DNA of 64,000 nt from Firmicutes bacterium HGW-Firmicutes-1 (lineage in GTDB: Bacteria > Bacillota > Clostridia > Lachnospirales > Vallitaleaceae), in assembly GCA_002841625.1 (NCBI GenBank), contig PHAG01000011.1:1-64000 (forward strand), given 5' to 3'. The notes beneath the pieces were generated by a model. The model did no database searches, was not told the origin of the DNA, and saw only the letters and a program-made list of their open reading frames with translations. Shown piece by piece: positions 36,616-45,442 of the stretch. Both the position numbers and the translations under genes were made by a program. Every line of letters starts with the position of its first letter. Positions within the stretch are counted from its first letter, which is position 1.

Positions 36616-37974
36616 ATGAGTGAATCTTTTAAAAACATTCAAAATAAAGCTTTAACCACTTTTCAATTAGATAAATTTTTTTCTGCAGACTTAGATTTGA
36701 TGTGCATTTCTAATATAGAAGGGATGTTTCTAAAGGTAAATAAAGAGTTTGAAAATCTCTTAGGTTACAAAGTTGAAGAACTTGAGGGTAAGTATTTTCT
36801 TACTTTGGTACATACGGAGGATGTTGCTGCTACCTCTGAAGCGATGCAAGCTCTGAGTTCACAAACGTCAGTATATAAATTTGTCAACAGATACCTTTGT
36901 AAAAACGGATCCTATAGATATATCGAATGGAAATCTTATCCTTGTGAAGAACATGTTTATTCATCAGGCAGAGACGTTACACAGACTATACAAATGCACC
37001 AGGAATTGATGCAAAAAAATGAGGAGTTGGCTCGACTTACCACTAATTTAAAGGAAGCAAATACTATTTTTGAAGCCTTAGCTGGTACAGATCGTTTAAC
37101 TGGATTGTATAATCGTTATTCCTTTGACCAAAACATCATAAATGAAATGGAACGTTCTGATCGCTATGGAGAACATCTTTCAATGCTTATTTATGATATA
37201 GATCATTTCAAACGTGTTAATGATGATTTTGGGCACCCAATTGGAGATGAGGTTTTAAAACAGACTGCTTCAATCTTTATACAACTTATTCGACAATCAG
37301 ATATGGCTTTTAGAATTGGTGGAGAAGAGTTTGCACTACTAATGCCCGAAACTTCTTTAAAACAAGCTTATCTTGTAGCCGAAAAAATTCGCATAACTTT
37401 TGAAAACCATTTCTTCCAAGTAGTAGGAAAGATTACCGCTAGTTTCGGGGTCTCAGAACGTTTTAAATTTGAATCCTTTAAAAGCTGGTATAGAAGAACT
37501 GACGAAGCACTGTATTCTGCTAAAAGCTGTGGGCGAAATCAGGTTGTATGCCATAACAAAAAAGATATTCCTATTGTATCAGTGAATATCGCGTGGGATG
37601 AAAAATGGAATAGCGGAAATCGAATGATTGATAGTCAGCATAAGGAGCTTTTGGTACTAGGCACTGCTATCTTTGATAGCACCTATTCCAAAACAAATTC
37701 CCATGAAATTATGCAACAGCTTGATAGTCTTTTATTTAAGATCCAAACCCATTGTGACGAGGAAATACGCATTTTAAAGTCTATTGGATATAAAGAAATA
37801 ACAGAACATGCGAACCTCCATCACCATTTAATGAAAAAAGCCGAAAAACTCAAAATCGATTATATGAATGGTGATGTAAAAGCTTCAGTTTTTCTTTCGT
37901 TTATATTAGATGAATTTATCATGGATCATATACAGCATGAAGATATAAAATATTTTCAGTTGCTGAACAATTAA
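36616..37974 (+). CDS. PAS-GGDEF-bacteriohemerythrin fusion
   Basis: A 452-residue soluble protein in three parts. A PAS domain (about 20-130) has DLMCISNIEGMFLKVNKEFE. A GGDEF domain (about 155-310) has DRLTGLYNRYSF and RIGGEEFALL with an RxxD site (RQSD). A hemerythrin domain (about 320-450) has AWDEKWNSG, IDSQHKELL, HCDEEIRIL, HANLHHHLM and HIQHEDIKYF, supplying a di-iron oxygen-binding site. It probably makes c-di-GMP under control of oxygen bound to hemerythrin, as reported for Vibrio Bhr-DGC; that is inference. AAGGAGG precedes the ATG. It is the only PAS/GGDEF gene in the window transcribed rightwards. Confidence 0.92.
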   Translation: MSESFKNIQNKALTTFQLDKFFSADLDLMCISNIEGMFLKVNKEFENLLGYKVEELEGKYFLTLVHTEDVAATSEAMQALSSQTSVYKFVNRYLCKNGSYRYIEWKSYPCEEHVYSSGRDVTQTIQMHQELMQKNEELARLTTNLKEANTIFEALAGTDRLTGLYNRYSFDQNIINEMERSDRYGEHLSMLIYDIDHFKRVNDDFGHPIGDEVLKQTASIFIQLIRQSDMAFRIGGEEFALLMPETSLKQAYLVAEKIRITFENHFFQVVGKITASFGVSERFKFESFKSWYRRTDEALYSAKSCGRNQVVCHNKKDIPIVSVNIAWDEKWNSGNRMIDSQHKELLVLGTAIFDSTYSKTNSHEIMQQLDSLLFKIQTHCDEEIRILKSIGYKEITEHANLHHHLMKKAEKLKIDYMNGDVKASVFLSFILDEFIMDHIQHEDIKYFQLLNN

Positions 37975-37976
37975 CC

Positions 37977-38002
37977 AAAAGGGGCGTCTATCGCCCCTTT
38001 TT
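37977..38002. terminator. Bidirectional terminator
   Basis: AAAAGGGGCG pairs with CGCCCCTTTTT around TCTAT, with A- and T-runs on both sides. It separates the hemerythrin-fusion gene (+) from the kinase gene (-). Confidence 0.92.
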
Positions 38003-38003
38003 A

Positions 38004-39923
38004 CTACTCTTTCAACCTTAGAGTAAAATAAAACTTCACGCTCTCATTTGTATTTTCTACACCAAATTGACTCTCATGTAAATCAAGGATATTCTTAACT
38101 ATCGCTAACCCGAGTCCAGTTCCCCCAGATTTTTTGTCTCTGGATTTTTCTACCCTGTAAAATCGATCCCATATTTTAGGAAGATCTTCTTGATCTATGT
38201 GGTCTCCATTGTTTTCTATATACACAATTAGTTCACCCTCTTTTATTTCTGTGCCTATTACAATATATCCCCCCTTATGTACATGTCTTATTGCATTACT
38301 TAGTATATTGGTTATTACCTGCTCTATCCTTTTCCGATCTCCATATACGTCTAGATTGATATCCTCGTATTTAAACTTCATGTTAATATTCTTTTCACTC
38401 ACGGATTTGGATAGCCTACTAATCATTTCATCAATTAAATAAATGATATTGAATTTTTCAATCTTTAATTCTTGTACTTTTGACTCCAGTTTAGCTAGGT
38501 CAAGCAATTCCAAAACCAATTCATCCATCTTTTCAATTTCATCAAGTATAACATCAATATAATAACTCTTTTTTTCTTCAGCTATATTATCCTTAATTCC
38601 TTCTGCAAAGCCCTTTATAACCCCTAATGGTGTCTTAAATTCATGAGATACACTTGATATAAATTCTTTACGCATTTTTTCTAAATTACGTTCTTTTTCT
38701 ATATCTGCCTGAAGTTGCTGATTTGCAGATTTTAATTCTACCAAACTCGTACCCAGATTCATGGATAGTCGATTTAAACTTCCTGCTAAATTTCCCAATT
38801 CATCATTGGATTTAATCACACACTCTTCTGAGAAGTCGAAGTCAGCCATTTTACCTGCCACCTTGTTCATCTTAATTAAGGGATTGGCAATGATCCTTGA
38901 GAAAAGTAAAGACATCACAGCTACCAGTACAATTGCAATCATAATAGCGTATAAATAATAGCCTTTCATAACATTCACGGCTTCACCAACTGGTTGTAAG
39001 GATGAAATCACAAATAGGAACTCTGTCATTTTATTTTCATGTATAATTGGTTTTACAAATACTATATGATCCATAGTATCGGATGCACCTTTGTAATGAA
39101 ACGCAGTAATTTGGTCTTGCTCCATGACCATCTTACCTGTGCTGTATTGCCAATTCCAATAATCGATTGATGACCATAATAAATCATTATTATAGTTTGT
39201 TAATAATTCAATTTGAGAAGGAATATTTAATTCTTCAATTATTCCGGAAATTTTTTCATATCTAAATGCTACACTATTATAACCTCCATATGTAGCGATC
39301 GCACCTGGCAAAACTGGCAAACCTTCTTGGACTCCGCTAATCTGAATACTCGGAAGCAGTTCCTGACCTTCTATTAAATGCGACTCTGAATCAACCGGTG
39401 ATATTGCTACTTCGGCTGACATACTTGCAGCTTCGAGGTTGATATTTTCCCATTTTTTATTGTCCTTTTTTATACTAACAATAGAAAAAACATTACTGAA
39501 ATCAGAATTAAAATAGCCCTCAACTGCAATTTCAGAGTCTAATGTAAGATTCAGACTTTGAAAATCTTCTAGAAAGGCCACATTGGTTAATGGTATCCTT
39601 ACTCTTCCACTTGATGCAGTGTTCAGAAGAATATCAAAGTTAGGTATATATTTTACAAATCTATTTTCATCCAATACAGCAATTTGTACATTGTTTTCGT
39701 CTGAAAATCTATTTAAATTTTTAACAATATTTGTACTGTCCCATTCTTCATTGGAGTATTGCACGCTGAGCTTCTCCATGTTTTTTTCAAGTTGGGTTAT
39801 TTTAGTGTGTAAGTAAAACTTTTCAAAAAACAATGTCTGACCAACCATAAAAATACCAAGAAAGAAAGAAAAAAACACTATGGTAATGATAAACAACTTA
39901 AGCACTATACTTGCTTTTCTCAT
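38004..39923 (-). CDS. Sensor histidine kinase of a two-component system
   Basis: A 639-residue membrane kinase. Segment 1 is near residues 8-30 and segment 2 near 320-342, enclosing a large extracellular domain of about 290 residues with no recognised fold. HAMP (about 345-395) is followed by HisKA (SSVSHEFKTPLGVIKGF, phospho-accepting His) and HATPase (NILSNAIRHV, NNGDHIDQEDLPKIWDRFYR, GGTGLGLAIVKNIL). Its start codon overlaps the last base of the response-regulator gene, a sign of coupled translation. The stimulus is unknown. Confidence 0.95.
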   Translation of the reverse strand: MRKASIVLKLFIITIVFFSFFLGIFMVGQTLFFEKFYLHTKITQLEKNMEKLSVQYSNEEWDSTNIVKNLNRFSDENNVQIAVLDENRFVKYIPNFDILLNTASSGRVRIPLTNVAFLEDFQSLNLTLDSEIAVEGYFNSDFSNVFSIVSIKKDNKKWENINLEAASMSAEVAISPVDSESHLIEGQELLPSIQISGVQEGLPVLPGAIATYGGYNSVAFRYEKISGIIEELNIPSQIELLTNYNNDLLWSSIDYWNWQYSTGKMVMEQDQITAFHYKGASDTMDHIVFVKPIIHENKMTEFLFVISSLQPVGEAVNVMKGYYLYAIMIAIVLVAVMSLLFSRIIANPLIKMNKVAGKMADFDFSEECVIKSNDELGNLAGSLNRLSMNLGTSLVELKSANQQLQADIEKERNLEKMRKEFISSVSHEFKTPLGVIKGFAEGIKDNIAEEKKSYYIDVILDEIEKMDELVLELLDLAKLESKVQELKIEKFNIIYLIDEMISRLSKSVSEKNINMKFKYEDINLDVYGDRKRIEQVITNILSNAIRHVHKGGYIVIGTEIKEGELIVYIENNGDHIDQEDLPKIWDRFYRVEKSRDKKSGGTGLGLAIVKNILDLHESQFGVENTNESVKFYFTLRLKE

Positions 39924-40606
39924 TATTTCACCTCAAATTTATACCCATATCCTATTATGGTTGATATCACAACCGCTTTATCACCTAGCTTGCTTCTTAA
40001 TCTCCTAATATGTGTGTCTACAGCTCTTAAGTCTCCATAGTAATCATATCCCCAGATCTTACTTAGAATAGTGTCCCTAGTTAATACAATATTCTTGTTC
40101 TCCATCATAAAAAGCAACAAATCATACTCTTTGGGAGCGAGCTCAATTGATTTATGATCGATCTTAACGGACCTTGAAAATCTATTTATTTCTATTCCAT
40201 AACATTCTAAAACACCATCTAAACGACCTACCGTACCCTCTGCTCTCTTTAAGAGCATCTTGGATTTTGCTACCAATACTTTTGGGCTAAAGGGCTTTGT
40301 AACATAATCATCTGCACCCAAATCATATCCCATCAACTTATCCTCTTCATCTGATCTTGCAGTAAGCATGATGATTGGTACATCAGATATTTTTCTAAGC
40401 CTTTTACAAACAGACCATCCATCTAATTTAGGAATCATAATATCTAAAATTACAAGATCAATTTTCTCTGTCTCAAAAAAATCTAATGCAGACCTTCCAT
40501 CTTCTGCTTCAATGATTCTAAAACCTTCCTTAGAAAAATAATCTATAACAATCTCTCTGATTCTATCATCATCTTCAACCAAAAGTATCTTTTTATTCAT
40601 GCTCAT
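39923..40606 (-). CDS. OmpR-family response regulator
   Basis: A 227-residue regulator with a receiver domain (LLVEDDDRIRE, VILDIMIPKLDGW with the phosphorylated Asp, MLTARSDEEDKL, DYVTKPFSP) and a winged-helix DNA-binding domain (LAPKEYDLLLFMMENKN, VDTHIRRLRSKL). It is encoded directly before its histidine kinase and overlaps it. It lies downstream of the secreted-protein gene but is separated from it by a hairpin. Confidence 0.95.
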   Translation of the reverse strand: MSMNKKILLVEDDDRIREIVIDYFSKEGFRIIEAEDGRSALDFFETEKIDLVILDIMIPKLDGWSVCKRLRKISDVPIIMLTARSDEEDKLMGYDLGADDYVTKPFSPKVLVAKSKMLLKRAEGTVGRLDGVLECYGIEINRFSRSVKIDHKSIELAPKEYDLLLFMMENKNIVLTRDTILSKIWGYDYYGDLRAVDTHIRRLRSKLGDKAVVISTIIGYGYKFEVK

Positions 40607-40638
40607 ATGGCCTCACTTAAACCTATATTTGTCAGAAC

Positions 40639-40684
40639 ATGACCAATACCTGCATATCATTTTCATTCAAGCAGGCATTGGTCA
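40639..40684 (-). terminator. Hairpin after the secreted-protein gene
   Basis: ATGACCAATACCTGC pairs with GCAGGCATTGGTCAT with one mismatch. A T-run is weak on the minus strand, so termination or partial readthrough into the regulator gene is uncertain. Confidence 0.55.
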
Positions 40685-40703
40685 TAAGAAATATTAATTT
40701 TTA

Positions 40704-41462
40704 TTATTGGGTTAATTTAATCGTTTTACCGTTAGCTGTTATTTCATCAGCGATAAAAACCAATGTACCTTCGCTTAACTCAATTAACATTGCATCTTTT
40801 ACTACTTCTCCGTCTTCTAGCCTATCATCTACATTAACAAAGTAAGTTCCTAACTCATAAGGTACACTTGCTGTTGAGGATTCATTATTTGTTGCCGGTA
40901 ACGCTTTTATAATACTTATACTATTTGCTGCTGGTAAACCACTTATAATTCGTTCATTGTTTTCAAGAATAATATCGACTTGTTCTACTCCAGTCTTAAC
41001 TTCCACTGAATCTGTATCTAAAGTGGTACGCATTATTGCTGGTACTGCTTCTGTAGATGCTTCGAAAATGACTGCTGTACTTCCTCCAGTGGATATACCA
41101 ATCTCTTGTGACATTTTAAGCGTCACTTCAGTCCCTACCTTTAAATCTAATTTCTTAAATTCTTCGTTTTCCAAGAAATGTCCTATTGGAACAAGATATT
41201 CTTGATCTTTCGTCTTTACTGTCATATCGTATTTATTGATTTTTTCAATTGTACCCGATATTTCATTAGGGATTTCTGGTGCATTACCTTTTGTAGCCAT
41301 AACAGCATGTGCTGTTCGTACTGTAATTGGAGCCTCCGTAAATGTTAATGTTTCTTCTTTTGTGTTTGTCTCAACGTTTGTGTTTGTCCCAGCGTTAGCA
41401 GCAATTACAAATGTCAGCATAATGCCTGAAACCACCAACGTAAGGGGAATAATTTTCTTCAT
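40704..41462 (-). CDS. Secreted protein of unknown function
   Basis: A 252-residue protein with a signal peptide (MKKIIPLTLVVSGIMLTFVI, cleavage after about ANA). A Thr/Glu-rich linker precedes two predicted beta-rich units around EISGTIEKINKYDMTVKTKD and PYELGTYFVNVDDRLEDGE. The first has the look of an OB-like or DUF5666-type unit and the second resembles one terminal beta-unit, but I cannot name a family. GGAGGT precedes ATG 41462; the upstream frame to 41516 is rejected. It lies upstream of the two-component system, perhaps as its target. Confidence 0.7.
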   Translation of the reverse strand: MKKIIPLTLVVSGIMLTFVIAANAGTNTNVETNTKEETLTFTEAPITVRTAHAVMATKGNAPEIPNEISGTIEKINKYDMTVKTKDQEYLVPIGHFLENEEFKKLDLKVGTEVTLKMSQEIGISTGGSTAVIFEASTEAVPAIMRTTLDTDSVEVKTGVEQVDIILENNERIISGLPAANSISIIKALPATNNESSTASVPYELGTYFVNVDDRLEDGEVVKDAMLIELSEGTLVFIADEITANGKTIKLTQ

Positions 41463-41665
41463 ATTGATTACCTCCATAAAATATTTTCTGTTACAAATGG
41501 AGTATAATTCACTCACATGTAATTCATGTGTACGTAAAGTATAATTTTAGTGGCAAAATGAATCCCCCAAAGCTTACGTTTGAGGGAATAATATAAAATC
41601 TTCTAGTTTTGATGTGACTCGCAAAGTTGTACCTCGCATATAATGTTTCTAGGGAGGTGATTGTT

Positions 41666-42361
41666 ATGCAACGACCAACAAATAAAAACGCAGATGTCTA
41701 TAATCGGGATATTCATAAGACCTTTACATATAATTCTATCGATATGCTAACGATTGATATTTCTTACCCTCAAATACGTTTGAATCAAAATCTAACTGCT
41801 CAAAAGCATATGAACACGTATTATCAACAACAAGTCAATCAATTTTATGAATATGCATCAATTGACCTTAGACAAGCTGCCCTAGAATCGTACCAGTATA
41901 GACTTATGAATAATTTCCCCTTTTTGAAGTATGAGGCAGTTATGAAATATACTGTCACCCTGAATGCAAATTGCTTATTGAGCACTTATTTCGATCAGTA
42001 TGAATTTACTGGTGGTGCACATGGAAATACCGTTCGCTCATCAAGCAATTGGACTCTAAAAGATGGTTATATAATCTCTATGAAAGATCTCTTTCATAAT
42101 CATCAGGATTATAAACAGCTCATCATCAATCAGATCAGAAGCCTTGCAGATCAACAAATACAACAGAACCCAACCATTTATTTTAGTACTTATCAGGAGC
42201 TCATCATTCAGAATTTTAATCCTGAGAACTTTTATCTAATACCTGATGGCATAGCCGTCTATTATCAACAATATGAAATTGGCCCTTACGCTAGTGGAAT
42301 AATCGTATTCGATATTCCTTATCAAAAATTGGGAATCACTTCCCCAGGGTGTCTCCCCTAA
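41666..42361 (+). CDS. DUF3298/DUF4163-type protein
   Basis: A 231-residue protein with the DUF4163 plus DUF3298 (RsiV-like) layout: LTIDISYPQIRLNQN, FLKYEAVMKYTVTLN, then EFTGGAHGNTVRSSSNW and LIPDGIAVYYQQYEIGPYASG. In other proteins this pair forms an extracellular lysozyme-binding or ligand-binding module, but here there is no signal peptide or membrane segment, so the location is unclear. Start ATG 41666 follows GGGAGGTG. Confidence 0.8.
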   Translation: MQRPTNKNADVYNRDIHKTFTYNSIDMLTIDISYPQIRLNQNLTAQKHMNTYYQQQVNQFYEYASIDLRQAALESYQYRLMNNFPFLKYEAVMKYTVTLNANCLLSTYFDQYEFTGGAHGNTVRSSSNWTLKDGYIISMKDLFHNHQDYKQLIINQIRSLADQQIQQNPTIYFSTYQELIIQNFNPENFYLIPDGIAVYYQQYEIGPYASGIIVFDIPYQKLGITSPGCLP

Positions 42362-42386
42362 GAAGCGTTCACTGAATGCTTCCCAA

Positions 42387-43157
42387 TTACTTTCCACCTT
42401 TATTAGGTTCTTTATTTCTAATATATTTTACACCCCTACTTGAATTGCTCGTTTTTGTGGTTCTAATCTCAAATTGCTTAAGAGAAGCAACAAAAGGTGT
42501 AAGTTTTGAATATCCATAGTTTCTAGTGTCGAAATCGGGGTATCTTTTATTAAGAGTACTACCCAACTCTCCTAAAAATGCCCATCCGTCTTCATCAGAA
42601 ATCTCCGTAATGATTGTTTTGATGGTTTCAATTAGTTTATCTGTGCTTGTCATACCCACTTCAGTTTCTTCCTTTACCTTGGTCCCTTTTATGTTACTCT
42701 CTTCTGTATGTTCTGTAGTGATTGATGCGAGCACTTCCAGATATTTAAATTTCTCACAAGCTGATATGAAAGGCGTAGGTGTTTTCTTTTCTCCCATCCC
42801 TATAACATACATACCAGCTTCTCTAAGGCGAGCCGCTAGTTTAGTAAAATCACTATCACTAGATACAATACAAAAACCATCAACATTATTAGAATAAAGT
42901 ATATCCATAGCATCAATTATTAAAGCTGCATCTGAGGAGTTTTTACCTGTTGTGTATGAATATTGTTGTATCGGGCTAATTGAATAATTAAGCAATACAT
43001 TCTTCCACGATGCCAATTGAGGTTTGGTCCAATCCCCATAAATTCTTTTATAGGTAGGTGTCCCATGATTTGAAATCTCATCAATAATGTACTTAATATA
43101 TTTATCAGATACATTATCTGCGTCAATTAGAACCGCAATTTTTTTATCCTTATCCAT
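42387..43157 (-). CDS. NYN-domain ribonuclease-like protein with LOTUS/OST-HTH domain
   Basis: Residues 1-145 are a NYN (PIN-like) nuclease domain with conserved acidic residues: VLIDADNVS, SSDAALIIDAMD and IVSSDSDFTKLAARLREAGM. Residues about 185-255 are an OST-HTH/LOTUS RNA-binding domain (FLGELGSTLNKRYPDFDTRNYGYSKLT). LabA/YacP/MARF1-like combinations degrade or process RNA. AAAGGAG precedes ATG 43157. Confidence 0.9.
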   Translation of the reverse strand: MDKDKKIAVLIDADNVSDKYIKYIIDEISNHGTPTYKRIYGDWTKPQLASWKNVLLNYSISPIQQYSYTTGKNSSDAALIIDAMDILYSNNVDGFCIVSSDSDFTKLAARLREAGMYVIGMGEKKTPTPFISACEKFKYLEVLASITTEHTEESNIKGTKVKEETEVGMTSTDKLIETIKTIITEISDEDGWAFLGELGSTLNKRYPDFDTRNYGYSKLTPFVASLKQFEIRTTKTSNSSRGVKYIRNKEPNKGGK

Positions 43158-43180
43158 AGCTGATCTCCTTTTCTCTTGTA

Positions 43181-43288
43181 TCAATCTTTTCTTTTTGATA
43201 AACTAAGTAATATAATCGCCAATGCTCCCCCACCTATTAAAAAGAATCCTAATAGTAATATCAACATAATAGATATTCCCATTTTCAT
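43181..43288 (-). CDS. Small hydrophobic membrane peptide, 35 residues
   Basis: MKMGISIMLILLLGFFLIGG is followed by GALAIILLSLSKRKD: one membrane helix and a basic tail. AAAGGGGG precedes ATG 43288. It ends 23 bases before the NYN gene on the same strand. The size makes it uncertain, but the ribosome site and single-helix design are convincing. Confidence 0.5.
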   Translation of the reverse strand: MKMGISIMLILLLGFFLIGGGALAIILLSLSKRKD

Positions 43289-43444
43289 ACCCCCTTTTCT
43301 TTTTTGTAACCAATCCGACCAATTACCTTTCTATTCATTATCCCATATTGTTTGAACAATATCAATTAATATGTCCATAAGGTGTAGGCGAACTCTTTTG
43401 GATGTGGTATGATGAGCTCACTATTCGTACTGGAGGCCAATGCT

Positions 43445-44137
43445 ATGCCTATTATGGGTAAAAAAATGCTTGAATTATATCATCAACTCGACAATCACAT
43501 CATGACGCACTATAACTCTCCTAAGCAAAAACAAGCGCCTTGTGCAAAAGGTTGTGCTTCTTGCTGCAGTCAATTTTTCGAAATTTCTACCATCGAATTC
43601 CTTGTCATCTTGAATCAACTAAAAACCATTGAGTCAGATCTCCTTGAAACCTTTCAAGAAAATTCGAAGGTACTCATGTCTTTGTTCAAGGAATATCATC
43701 ATAATTTTTTTGAAAGCTATTTTAATGATTCTAGCCCAAACAGTGTAAACCAAACTTACTATCAGCATCCTGAACGATTTAAAATACACTTTCCATGCGT
43801 ATTTTTATCCAAAGAAGGCGCTTGCCAGATCTATCCGGTACGACCCTTTGTATGTAGAACAACTGGCGTCGGCTATAAACGTCGGTTTGAATGGGGCCCT
43901 ATTTGCAATGAAATCCACAATGGTTTTTTAGCTTCTTTTTGGCAAGTTGATTTGCGTAAGTTTTTGCCTGAGATTGATGCTATTTCTTGGGGTGTAAGCT
44001 TAAGACAGTATCCAATGTTTTATTTTATGTTCGAGTACTTCACCAACCATTCCAATCCCTTTACAAACTCTTTACTAAAAAGCTGTTTCGAGGATTCTGA
44101 GGTTGATTTTTTAGAAAAGCTCAAAGAGAGAAAATAA
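43445..44137 (+). CDS. YkgJ-family cysteine-cluster protein
   Basis: A 230-residue protein with the CxxxCxxCC core of the zinc/iron-chelating YkgJ/UPF0153 family (CAKGCASCCSQFFEIS) plus CVFLSKEGACQIYPVRPFVC. The role of the family is unclear. Start ATG 43445 follows CTGGAGG; the upstream ATG at 43409 is not supported. Confidence 0.88.
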   Translation: MPIMGKKMLELYHQLDNHIMTHYNSPKQKQAPCAKGCASCCSQFFEISTIEFLVILNQLKTIESDLLETFQENSKVLMSLFKEYHHNFFESYFNDSSPNSVNQTYYQHPERFKIHFPCVFLSKEGACQIYPVRPFVCRTTGVGYKRRFEWGPICNEIHNGFLASFWQVDLRKFLPEIDAISWGVSLRQYPMFYFMFEYFTNHSNPFTNSLLKSCFEDSEVDFLEKLKERK

Positions 44138-44164
44138 TGCTAATTTCATAATGAGCAAAAAAAA

Positions 44165-44197
44165 CTTGGTAATTAAAGCTTTCACTTATATCACCAA
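44165..44197. terminator. Hairpin after the YkgJ-family gene
   Basis: CTTGGT pairs with ACCAAG around a loop of about 20 bases that includes AAAGCTTT. A clean T-run is lacking, so this is a weak terminator call. Confidence 0.4.
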
Positions 44198-44230
44198 GCG
44201 CTTATGAAACTAATTCATATTCAATGTACC

Positions 44231-44276
44231 AAAACCTCCGCATTCCCTAAGGTTCGTAACCGAATGCAAGCTTCAT
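44231..44276. repeat. Left inverted repeat flanking the Phd-Uma2 gene
   Basis: AAAACCTCCGCATTC...GTAACCGAATGCAAGCTTC matches the reverse complement of 45231-45279 over nearly its whole length, with a few mismatches and one or two gaps. The two copies enclose the Phd-Uma2 gene. Confidence 0.8.
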
Positions 44277-44318
44277 TTGCACATTGTTATACTAAACAGT
44301 AGTTTCTATATTCTATAC

Positions 44319-45119
44319 TTATTGTACATCATTATCTATGAAATCACTTTTCGGTAGTTCATCAAAAATGCTATTCACCTCAATAGTCAAGCCTTCAAAA
44401 TGTGAAGATACTACTTCTTCACCTGCTTTATAAACCATAAAGAAGTCAATCTGACGTTCAACAAAATAATAGGCCATTATCTGCTGATTTTTAGAATCTA
44501 TAATCCAATACTCCCTAACCCCTGAAAGCATATAGGTATTCAACTTATCTACCATATCCCTGCTTCTTGTACTGACAGATAATATTTCCAGTACTAGAGT
44601 AGGCGTCCCCATATATGTTCCATTTGACTTTAAATTACCTGCCAGATCGCAAATAACAAATAAATCAGGCTGCATCACATCTGGATCCTTAATATCAGGC
44701 TTATGAAAATGTATATCAAACGGTGCCAACATGACCCTACATTTCTTTCCTGCAAAAAAGGTTTTAAACTCCATATACAAACTGCCTAAAATCTCTTGAT
44801 GCCATAGATTAGGTGAAGACAATATATAAATTTCTCCATTGATAAATTCCATCCTGAGGTTGGTTTTTTCATTGATAATCATAAATTCTTCATAAGAAAC
44901 CTTTTTCCCACCATATTGATAATCTAGTGCATTTTCTTTAACGGTAAAATACTGTTCAATATCCGTGACATAGGGAGTTAATCTAGCAATCTTATTACCA
45001 TTTTTTGTGATTACTACATCGTTTTGATTATCACAAACACAATCCAAATGTTTTCCTAAATTCTGTTTCAATTCTGTAGCCGTTATTACAATTCCTTCTT
45101 TATAAGCACTCTTACTCAT
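44319..45119 (-). CDS. Phd-type antitoxin domain fused to Uma2 PD-(D/E)XK nuclease
   Basis: A 266-residue fusion. Residues about 8-55 match the Phd/YefM antitoxin DNA-binding fold (VITATELKQNLGKHLDCVC, then VVITKNGNKIARLTPY). The rest is a Uma2-family nuclease fold with MQPDLFVICD, TPTLVLEILSVSTRSRDMVDKL, YMLSGVREYWIID, giving the Asp and Glu-x-Leu of the PD-(D/E)XK site. Uma2 genes are abundant in cyanobacteria and other bacteria and of uncertain function. GGAGGTGATT precedes the ATG. No separate toxin gene is adjacent. The gene sits between two inverted repeats and may travel with them. Confidence 0.85.
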   Translation of the reverse strand: MSKSAYKEGIVITATELKQNLGKHLDCVCDNQNDVVITKNGNKIARLTPYVTDIEQYFTVKENALDYQYGGKKVSYEEFMIINEKTNLRMEFINGEIYILSSPNLWHQEILGSLYMEFKTFFAGKKCRVMLAPFDIHFHKPDIKDPDVMQPDLFVICDLAGNLKSNGTYMGTPTLVLEILSVSTRSRDMVDKLNTYMLSGVREYWIIDSKNQQIMAYYFVERQIDFFMVYKAGEEVVSSHFEGLTIEVNSIFDELPKSDFIDNDVQ

Positions 45120-45230
45120 ACAATCACCTCCAATTTCAGATTATCATACCGTACACTTTAAGTCAAGTATATCGTGCGATATATTTTTATATACTGTATG
45201 ATTTTATTCTGCGGATGCATCTTTTAACCG

Positions 45231-45279
45231 AATGGAAGCTTGCATTCGGTTACGAAACCGTAGCGAATGCGGAGGTTTT
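45231..45279. repeat. Right inverted repeat flanking the Phd-Uma2 gene
   Basis: GAAGCTTGCATTCGGTTAC...GAATGCGGAGGTTTT is the reverse complement of the left copy at 44231-44276. It overlaps a perfect stem: AACCGAATG (45226-45234) pairs with CATTCGGTT (45243-45251). Confidence 0.8.
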
Positions 45280-45442
45280 GTAACATTTACAGCTTATACT
45301 TTATTCCAACTTATTCCATTACCACATATTGCTTGTTGATATGTTCTCTACAAAGCTGTTACACTTATGCCTGGTGATTCACTTAACTTTCCCAATTGAA
45401 CGGCAAAACAATCAATACAAACACCGTAATAAGGAGGTTCAA

